Source: Chitinophaga sp. (GTDB taxonomy: Bacteria > Bacteroidota > Bacteroidia > Chitinophagales > Chitinophagaceae). From it: a stretch of DNA of 64,000 nt. Shown here one piece after another: positions 41,151 through 47,105 of this stretch. The stretch's first letter is position 1. Each line of letters begins with the position of its first letter. The translations under genes and the position numbers were made by a program. The notes beneath the pieces are model-generated. The model was not told the origin of the DNA and did no database searches. It saw nothing but the letters and a program-made list of their open reading frames with translations. The DNA is taken from positions 186,001-250,000 of the forward strand of contig NZ_JAGHZS010000004.1 in NCBI RefSeq assembly GCF_017745275.1. Direction: 5' to 3'.

Positions 41151-42444
41151 AAAAGACATCCTGGATACCATTGCACTTCGCTCTGAAGGGGTGCAGGATA
41201 TTATGTCGCAGCCCCCCCACTGGATGATACGTTGGGGCAACACCGTTATATTCATCCTCCTGTTGCTGATCCTTGTGATGAGCTATCTCATTAAGTACCC
41301 GGTATTCGTTCCCTCTACGGTGATCATATCTTCCCAAAACCCACCGGAAAAACCGGAAGTAAGGGTGAGTTCCAAAGTAGAAGAGATTTTTGTACAGGAT
41401 CAGCAGGTCGTCACCAAACAACAGGTGTTAATGGTACTGCAGTCTACCGCCGATTACAAAGATGTGCGCCGGCTGCGGGCCATCATAGATACCATCGAAA
41501 GTAATCACCTCGAACATTTTCCTATACACGAAACAGCCGGCTTTAAACTCGGGGAAATCCAGGCTGATTACAACGCTTTTGCCAAAGCATTAACAGATGC
41601 GCAACTCAACGAACGCCTCCAGCCCTACTCCCCCGACTATGTGGCTGCAGAACAGAGCCTGGCTACCTCTAAAAGCAGGATACAAACCTTACAGCAGCAA
41701 AAGCGGCTGGAGCTGGCCAAGCTGGAATTATCACAAAAAGAATTCGACCGCTACCAGGAGTTGTTCAAGGAAAAAGTAGTTTCCGCAGCGGAAATGGACC
41801 AGGCGCGAATGAAGTTATTACAGGCACAACAAAATGTAGAGAGCCTTAACATTACGGTTTCACAATTGCAGGAAAGTATTAGTGGCATCATCAAAATGCG
41901 CAGTGGCGCGGCTATCAGCGCACAAAAGGACAATATCAACTTCAATGCGCAGGCAGGTCAGCTGTATGAGCAATTACGGAAATCCCTCAATGCCTGGGAA
42001 CAAAACTACCTGTTGCAGTCGTCCATTGACGGCACCGTGAGCTTCCAGCAATTCCTCGGAAAAAACCAATTCGTGAAGCCAGGAGACGTGTTGTTTTCTA
42101 TTATGCCCAGGGAGAAAGATCTGCTGATGGGACGTTTGCAGGTACCTTCCGTGAATTCGGGAAAGGTAAAAGCCGGGCAGAAAGTGCTGGTAAAGCTGGA
42201 TAACTACCCTTTCCAGGAATATGGAATGGTAGAAGGCACCGTTAGAAATATGGCGAGTGCACCGGATAAAGATGGTAACTATTACGTGTATATCCTGCTG
42301 CCAAAGGGATTACAGACTTCTTTCCATAAACAATTACCATTCGACCGGGAACTGCGGGGATCTGCAGAAATAGTGACGCAGGATTTAAGATTAATTGAAC
42401 GGGTATTTTACCAGATGCGGAAATTACTGGGGTATCAGTATTAA
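41140..42444 (+). CDS. HlyD-family membrane fusion protein
   Basis: 434 residues if it starts at the TTG at 41140, inside the end of the exporter gene; the first ATG in frame is 41203, which would cut 21 residues but keep the membrane segment. One N-terminal membrane helix (VIFILLLLILVMSYLIKY), then barrel-sandwich halves (VSSKVEEIFVQDQQVV near 87 and SIDGTVSFQQFLG near 297) around a long coiled coil (~120-290). It links the ABC exporter to an outer-membrane channel. No TolC-like gene lies in the window, so a shared channel is expected. Confidence 0.9.
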   Translation: METKKDILDTIALRSEGVQDIMSQPPHWMIRWGNTVIFILLLLILVMSYLIKYPVFVPSTVIISSQNPPEKPEVRVSSKVEEIFVQDQQVVTKQQVLMVLQSTADYKDVRRLRAIIDTIESNHLEHFPIHETAGFKLGEIQADYNAFAKALTDAQLNERLQPYSPDYVAAEQSLATSKSRIQTLQQQKRLELAKLELSQKEFDRYQELFKEKVVSAAEMDQARMKLLQAQQNVESLNITVSQLQESISGIIKMRSGAAISAQKDNINFNAQAGQLYEQLRKSLNAWEQNYLLQSSIDGTVSFQQFLGKNQFVKPGDVLFSIMPREKDLLMGRLQVPSVNSGKVKAGQKVLVKLDNYPFQEYGMVEGTVRNMASAPDKDGNYYVYILLPKGLQTSFHKQLPFDRELRGSAEIVTQDLRLIERVFYQMRKLLGYQY

Positions 42445-42450
42445 TAAACG

Positions 42451-42513
42451 ACCGTCGAAAAAAGCCGGCTTCCCGGCGAATATAGATTCATTGTCCGCGA
42501 ATATCAATTTCGC
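42451..42513 (+). promoter_or_regulatory. Three 21-bp direct repeats, second predicted LytTR site
   Basis: Units start at 42451 (ACCGTCGAAAA), 42472 (CCCGGCGAATATAGATT) and 42493 (GTCCGCGAATATCAATT), 21 bp apart, all with CGAA in register. The last core, CCGCGAATATCAAT (from 42495), aligns with CCGCAAATATTGAT at 35991. The third unit also forms a perfect 7-bp inverted repeat, CCGCGAA / TTCGCGG (42495-42515). Confidence 0.68.
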
Positions 42514-42537
42514 GGGTAATCATACAGTAAATATCAC

Positions 42538-42545
42538 TATTATTG
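42538..42545 (+). promoter_or_regulatory. -7-like element (TATTATTG) of the small membrane genes
   Basis: TATTATTG, one base off TAnnTTTG, starts 43 nt after the last repeat core (42495). The equivalent distance at the precursor promoter is 42 nt, so the two promoters share their layout. The ATG at 42573 is 28 nt downstream. Confidence 0.5.
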
Positions 42546-42572
42546 CCACTGCGTTTTAAACCTATATTTATC

Positions 42573-42842
42573 ATGAACAAAAAATTCACCTTCAGTAGCA
42601 AACCACTGGATTATGTTTATGCCGCTGTATGGCTATTCGTTTTCGTTTGCTTTGCCGTTTATATTTTTAACGGTAACATGTTTCGGCCAGACGCTAATGG
42701 CAAAATCCATATTGTAGCCATTTTAGTGGCCTGGGTGGCACAATATTTAACGCAGATCGGTACGGGTATCCTGGTAATACTTATAGGACTGTATGTTTCC
42801 GGTAAAATGATTATCAAAAAGACGGCGAACGAACCCGTGTAA
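42573..42842 (+). CDS. Small membrane protein A, LytTR regulon
   Basis: 89 residues from the ATG at 42573. Two hydrophobic segments: YVYAAVWLFVFVCFAVYIF (~14-32) and IVAILVAWVAQYLTQIGTGILVILIGLYVSG (~48-78), consistent with two or three membrane passes. No recognised family. It is followed after 1 bp by another small membrane gene. A predicted LytTR site like that of the precursors lies in its promoter, so it belongs to the peptide system's regulon. A self-protection (immunity) or export-accessory role fits its size and position but is inference. Confidence 0.75.
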   Translation: MNKKFTFSSKPLDYVYAAVWLFVFVCFAVYIFNGNMFRPDANGKIHIVAILVAWVAQYLTQIGTGILVILIGLYVSGKMIIKKTANEPV

Positions 42843-42843
42843 T

Positions 42844-43047
42844 ATGGCTGTTAATTATATCATACTATTATTTACGGGTGTATACCTGGTTGCTACCCTA
42901 CTATACTACCGGTATACTGTAAAGAAAGGAATGGTATTCAGATATAAGCCACTCGTATTATTGGTGGTATTCATTCTATTCCTGTTGTCTTTCTATGGTA
43001 TTATCACTCACCAACCTTATAATGAAATTTTGCCTTTCATAGGCTGA
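42844..43047 (+). CDS. Small membrane protein B
   Basis: 67 residues with two membrane segments: YIILLFTGVYLVATLLYY (~5-22) and YKPLVLLVVFILFLLSFYGII (~34-54), linked by a basic loop (RYTVKKGMVFRYK). No recognised family. It starts 1 bp after the stop of small membrane protein A, so they form one message. It is the last gene of the peptide region before a hairpin element. Confidence 0.72.
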   Translation: MAVNYIILLFTGVYLVATLLYYRYTVKKGMVFRYKPLVLLVVFILFLLSFYGIITHQPYNEILPFIG

Positions 43048-43093
43048 TGTTTGGGAAGATGAATACGCCTTAGCCCCATAACATACAAGAACA

Positions 43094-43214
43094 AAAAAAA
43101 GAGGCTATCTCATAAATAACTTTTGCCCGTTTTTATCCGGGTACCTGATGGAGAGATTTTTCGTTTACACGATTCTCAGGCCCATCAGGTAGTTATGAGA
43201 TGGTCTCTTTTTTT
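43094..43214. repeat. ~120-bp inverted-repeat element (MITE-like or large terminator)
   Basis: Ends are imperfect inverted repeats: left from 43094 (A-run, GAGGCTATCTCATAA) and right to 43214 (TTATGAGATGGTCTC plus T-run), ~23 of 26 pairing. Inside lie a second repeat, ACCTGATGG (43143-43151) with CCATCAGGT (43182-43190), and a small CCCG-CGGG stem at 43126-43141. The arms resemble the ends of some Bacteroidota insertion sequences (GAGRCYRTCTCA). No transposase is present. It could be a non-autonomous element or a strong bidirectional terminator between the converging genes ending at 43047 and 43230. Confidence 0.6.
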
Positions 43215-43229
43215 GATAGTTTCTTCCGC

Positions 43230-43706
43230 TTACTTCGCTGGCTGCCTCACTTTAAAAAACTGCAACACCAGTCCTACCACAAGTAACCCAAGTAAAACCT
43301 TAATGCAGCTCTGCACAATTGGAGAGGTAGGGCCATCGGACAGCGGGTGTCCTACCGGCACGCGTAATAACGTTTCGTTTATAGCTGGTATCAGGGAAAG
43401 GAACAGCGTAAGCGTCATACAAAACACCTGTATCAGCAACAAACTCCTTTTCCTGGATGCCTGGCGCCCCAGCAAATAGGCAACTCCGAGCAAAATCAGT
43501 ATCAGTATCCCGATGCCATGTCCGGGGTTAAAGCCACCTGCCTTGGAAAGCCCAAAGGAAGTGACACTGGCGATGGCCGTCAGTATACTATATATTTTGC
43601 CTGTGTTGGAAAAAGGGTTGATAATACCCTCCTGTATCAATGCTGCTATGGCAAATAATAAAGCAATAATGGCGATAATGGTGTGTACAATGCCTAAAAT
43701 ACTCAT
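43230..43706 (-). CDS. Integral membrane protein, unknown
   Basis: 158 residues with about four or five membrane helices: GIVHTIIAIIALLFAIAALI, YSILTAIASVTSFGL, GIGILILILLGVAYLLG, LIQVFCMTLTLFLSLIPA, VLLGLLVVGLVLQFF. A conserved-looking motif is GGFNPGHGIG. I do not recognise a family. It is single, on the minus strand, and converges with the peptide cluster. Confidence 0.7.
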   Translation of the reverse strand: MSILGIVHTIIAIIALLFAIAALIQEGIINPFSNTGKIYSILTAIASVTSFGLSKAGGFNPGHGIGILILILLGVAYLLGRQASRKRSLLLIQVFCMTLTLFLSLIPAINETLLRVPVGHPLSDGPTSPIVQSCIKVLLGLLVVGLVLQFFKVRQPAK

Positions 43707-43870
43707 GGGAAAAAGATCTAAAGGTCAATAAAATGATAAAACTTCTATTTCTGAATTTCTCAATAACAGTTTTATGGATGTCCTGGTTCATTAACTGACC
43801 GCCCTGGCATCAACCTCTACCTGGATAAGCAGTTTAACGAATACAGTGCCTCTCATACCTAATGTATCCT
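43707..43870. other. Gap between two membrane-protein genes
   Basis: 164 bp without a visible gene or strong signal. Confidence 0.3.
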
Positions 43871-44524
43871 CTATGCCGGGAGCTGCGGCCTAACTGATTG
43901 CGCCGTCCTTTTATAATAGCAGTAAACCATAAATCCTATCGCTACCAAAGTACCTAACACAGAAGGAAGGAACTGGCTGTATGGCTGATATTGCGGAAAA
44001 ACAGTCCCGGTAAAAGCAGACAATATGCCACTAAAAGCACTCATCATTTTAAGAATATGCTCATACAGCCATAAATTCCCATACCTGTGGGCAGGAATGA
44101 AATAACGGATAAAATCGTAGGATATAACCATCAGCAAATACCCAACTGTACTATAAATAATCACCGGCGACCAGATCATGCCTATAGATCTGAAATAATA
44201 AATAAAATAGGAAGCCGTCATTAAAGTAACCACTGCAACGCCTGCATCCAGCATTTTAAACTGATTAGACTTTGCTTTCAACACCCGGTAACCGGAAAAG
44301 GCAACATATGCACTCAACATTGTGATAACAAGTAAGAAAGTATTTCTCCCAAATACCAACACCCCAATCAGGCCGGTAATAATTACAATGGTCAGTAATA
44401 CAAGAAACCAGCGGCCACTCCAGGTATGCCATTTGCCCCCCTTCCTGGTAAGAATAGCTGTTAACCCCAACAACAGGGCGGTAGCACCTGCAACAATATG
44501 TGTGAGGATGTTTACCTGGTGCAT
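43871..44524 (-). CDS. Integral membrane protein, DUF2306-like
   Basis: 217 residues with about six or seven helices. Early HIVAGATALLLGLTAIL and KWHTWSGRWFLVLLTIVIITGL resemble the DUF2306 pattern in which His residues in the first two helices may bind haem or metal; later YEHILKMMSAFSGILSAFTG. No neighbours in the same direction are close enough to call an operon. Family assignment is tentative. Confidence 0.68.
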   Translation of the reverse strand: MHQVNILTHIVAGATALLLGLTAILTRKGGKWHTWSGRWFLVLLTIVIITGLIGVLVFGRNTFLLVITMLSAYVAFSGYRVLKAKSNQFKMLDAGVAVVTLMTASYFIYYFRSIGMIWSPVIIYSTVGYLLMVISYDFIRYFIPAHRYGNLWLYEHILKMMSAFSGILSAFTGTVFPQYQPYSQFLPSVLGTLVAIGFMVYCYYKRTAQSVRPQLPA

Positions 44525-44599
44525 AGAGACAACGGGGATTATGAACTAAATATAACGAAAAGTTACACTTCTTTTCATGCTATTTTGAAGTACAACGCT

Positions 44600-44730
44600 T
44601 TACCGGGCATGAAGTACTTTCTCCAGGTCCTCTTTAAAATTTCTCCCGATGGGAATCTGATGCCCGTTCAACACAATGCGGCCCCTCTCAAGACGCACGA
44701 TCTTTTGAACAGATACACTTTCAGAAATTG
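44600..44730 (-). pseudogene. Remnant of a LytTR DNA-binding domain
   Basis: On the minus strand an open stretch reads ...SVSVQKIVRLERGRIVLNG, HQIPIGRNFKEDLEKVL, HAR, stop at 44600. This is the last ~45 residues of a LytTR domain (K-I-x-x-I-E, NG-x-x-IPI-G-R-x-F-K-E). Upstream of it the frame runs into the hairpin at 44743-44780 and no receiver domain or start exists, so the gene has been truncated. It may be the trace of a second regulator that once belonged to the region. Confidence 0.6.
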
Positions 44731-44742
44731 CTAAATAAAAGA

Positions 44743-44780
44743 GAAGAGGCTGTATCATTTATTTATGATACAGCCTCTTC
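44743..44780. terminator. Perfect 16-bp hairpin
   Basis: GAAGAGGCTGTATCAT (44743-44758) pairs fully with ATGATACAGCCTCTTC (44765-44780), loop TTATTT. It lies 40 bp after the stop of the esterase gene (44821, minus) and breaks the LytTR remnant. The stem base AAGAGGCTGT is shared with 36614 and, nearly, with 43097. Confidence 0.7.
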
Positions 44781-44820
44781 CTGTGTTTATGGGTGCGAAA
44801 CGTTGAACGAATCTCCTCCC

Positions 44821-45876
44821 TTATTTAAACGATAAATTTTCCGAAAAGAACCGGAGCATTTTCTCCTCCATTCGTTTTGCTACCCGATTGATATGATCGC
44901 CATCATAAATTTCAAACGTATGTGCAACACCGTATTTTTTCAGCTCGCCATTCAACTTTTCTATACTCTCAGCGATGCTTTTATCTTTATTTCCTGCATC
45001 AAAAGCGATAGCCTTTAACTTCCTGATGTTATAGATATACTGATCTAAATTATTCAATGGCCGGTTGGCGTCCCACTTATGTAATATGTCCGGTTGTAAG
45101 TTCCCGTCCTTTATGGGAAGATCCAGGTAGAACGGAGGATTTTCCGGGTTGGGCGACCAGGCCGCAGCGGATGCAAAAAGCGCCTTGGTAAAGAAATCTG
45201 TTTTATTGAAGGCATCAATTGTTTTAATACCCTCTGCACGAAGCAACTGCGGCATCATTTCAGTTACCGGATCAGCGGAAGAATTCAGACAACAGGGGCT
45301 CAACAGATACACAGATGAAAACACGTCAGGATTTTTTTCACCGATCCTGAGTGCACCATAACCACCCATGGAGTGACCACAGATCCCCCTGCTTTCTTTC
45401 TGTGATAACGTACGGTAGTGTTGATCCATATAACTTACCAGCTCCCTGGCAATAAAGTCTTCCCAATTGCCCGTTGTAGCAGAATTAGAATACATACTAC
45501 CCTGGAAAAGCGTGTATGCATCAGGGGTAACAACGATCATTTCATGCGCAGGATCTTTAGCAAATGCAGTATCCAGCATAGGAGGCAGCGTCATCCAATG
45601 TGGTTGCAGTCCATATACCTTTGCATCATTATCCGTATAGCCGTGCAGGAAGAAAACTACCGGATAGCGTTTGCTGCCCGATTGATAGCTGGCAGGCAAA
45701 TAAATGGAAATGTAACGGTCGGCACTATCACCACTAAGGTTACCTTCCAGTAATTGGCTGTGAACTTTTATCCGCTGAACGGTGCCTTTAGCAATTTCTC
45801 TTTTTTGCGCCCACCCGATAGAAGCAGATAGCGATAAGAGGACAGCCATAGTAAAAATAAGTTTGCTTTTCATCAT
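44821..45876 (-). CDS. Secreted esterase, CE1/tributyrin-esterase type
   Basis: 351 residues with signal peptide (LIFTMAVLLSLSASIGWAQ). Alpha/beta hydrolase fold: RYPVVFFLHGYTDND (oxyanion), nucleophile Ser in GICGHSMGGYGALRIG, acid Asp in FDAGNKD region and His in IYDGDHINRV. These are features of the esterase D/feruloyl-esterase (CE1) group that removes feruloyl or acetyl esters from xylan side chains. It lies 81 bp from a GH10 xylanase in the same direction, which supports a xylan role. Confidence 0.88.
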   Translation of the reverse strand: MMKSKLIFTMAVLLSLSASIGWAQKREIAKGTVQRIKVHSQLLEGNLSGDSADRYISIYLPASYQSGSKRYPVVFFLHGYTDNDAKVYGLQPHWMTLPPMLDTAFAKDPAHEMIVVTPDAYTLFQGSMYSNSATTGNWEDFIARELVSYMDQHYRTLSQKESRGICGHSMGGYGALRIGEKNPDVFSSVYLLSPCCLNSSADPVTEMMPQLLRAEGIKTIDAFNKTDFFTKALFASAAAWSPNPENPPFYLDLPIKDGNLQPDILHKWDANRPLNNLDQYIYNIRKLKAIAFDAGNKDKSIAESIEKLNGELKKYGVAHTFEIYDGDHINRVAKRMEEKMLRFFSENLSFK

Positions 45877-45957
45877 GATATTACAAATAGAGACAGGTAA
45901 GATAAAAATTTACGGGTGTATTATTAATACGCATTGAAACCACCAGTAATAATTTTT

Positions 45958-47067
45958 TTATCTCCCTTCAAATTTAACAACTTCCCAAAACGCTTTCTTG
46001 GGCTGTAAAGTTTTATCAAACAACAGTGGATAGTCTTTCCTGCCACGCACGGGGAAATTGTCGAGCCAGCTATACCGGTCGGAGATATTCCAAAATGTTA
46101 CACCAGTAATAACACCGCGATACTTGCGGAAAGCATCGAAACACCGGCGGTATTGTTCCATTTGTTGCTGCTCTTTTGCAGCAGTGAAGTCCGTAGCACT
46201 ATCGCCGGCCTGCCACCCTCTCATCTCATGTTCTTTGCGGTAAACAGAAACATCCAACTCAGTAACCTGTATTTTCAGCCCCAGCTTTGCAAAGTCTGCC
46301 AACGTGTTATCCAGTTGCTCCGCCGAGGGTTCATTAACTGCCCAATGCGCCTGCAATCCTACGCCATGCACCGGCACTCCTTTGCTGATCAGGCCTTTGA
46401 GCATACGAATTATTTTTCCCCGCTTCACGGCACTGATCTCGTTATAATCGTTGTAAAACAACAGTGCGTCAGGATCTGCTTCATGTGCCCACTGAAACGC
46501 TTTCTCTATATATTCTTCTCCACAGATCTGGTACCATAAAGAATTACGGTACAGTTCATCTTTACGATCACTGATAACTTCATTGGCTACATCCCACGCA
46601 TATACGCTCCCTTTGTATCTTTTCACAACGGTGGTAATATGTTCTTTCAGGCGCTGCAGCAATACTTCTTTAGATACCTGTTGTCCATTCGCATCTTTAA
46701 AAATCCACCAGGGCGCCTGGTTATGCCAAACCAATGTATGCCCCCTCAGCTTCATCCCGTTGCTATGGGCGAACGCCGCTATGCTGTCGGCATCCCGCCA
46801 GTTATATCGCTGTTCTTCAGGATGGATAACCCCCATTTTCATGGCATTCTCCGGGGTAATACTATTAAATTGCCGGATCACGAGACCAGCTTCATCTGTA
46901 TGCAGTGCACGGGGTGAAACGGCAACGCCTATAGGAAAATAATTTTTGTAGTAATCTTTTAGTCCGGGGGCTTCTCCCCTGTCAACAGAATGAGCACGAT
47001 ACGCCATACAGGCCAGGCTTATTGCTGCGACCAACAAAACAATCATCAAATGGCTGGTATACTTCAT
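45958..47067 (-). CDS. GH10 endo-1,4-beta-xylanase
   Basis: 369 residues, a single GH10 barrel after an N-terminal signal (MIVLLVAAISLACMAYRA). Substrate-binding motifs GHTLVWHNQAPWW and SITPENAMKMG; acid/base Glu in YAWDVANEVISD; nucleophile Glu in KIQVTELDVSVY; C-terminal TFWNISDRYSWLDNFP. All active residues are present. It cuts internal xylan bonds, probably in the periplasm or on the cell surface. It lies 38 bp downstream of the double GH43 gene, forming an operon with it and the esterase. Confidence 0.96.
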   Translation of the reverse strand: MKYTSHLMIVLLVAAISLACMAYRAHSVDRGEAPGLKDYYKNYFPIGVAVSPRALHTDEAGLVIRQFNSITPENAMKMGVIHPEEQRYNWRDADSIAAFAHSNGMKLRGHTLVWHNQAPWWIFKDANGQQVSKEVLLQRLKEHITTVVKRYKGSVYAWDVANEVISDRKDELYRNSLWYQICGEEYIEKAFQWAHEADPDALLFYNDYNEISAVKRGKIIRMLKGLISKGVPVHGVGLQAHWAVNEPSAEQLDNTLADFAKLGLKIQVTELDVSVYRKEHEMRGWQAGDSATDFTAAKEQQQMEQYRRCFDAFRKYRGVITGVTFWNISDRYSWLDNFPVRGRKDYPLLFDKTLQPKKAFWEVVKFEGR

Positions 47068-47105
47068 ATAGATCTTAAATTCATTCCCTGTTTGTGAAAA
47101 AGTAT

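Noticed and set aside
43094..43214. Insertion sequence
   Set aside because: Inverted ends are present but there is no transposase frame; kept only as a MITE-like repeat.
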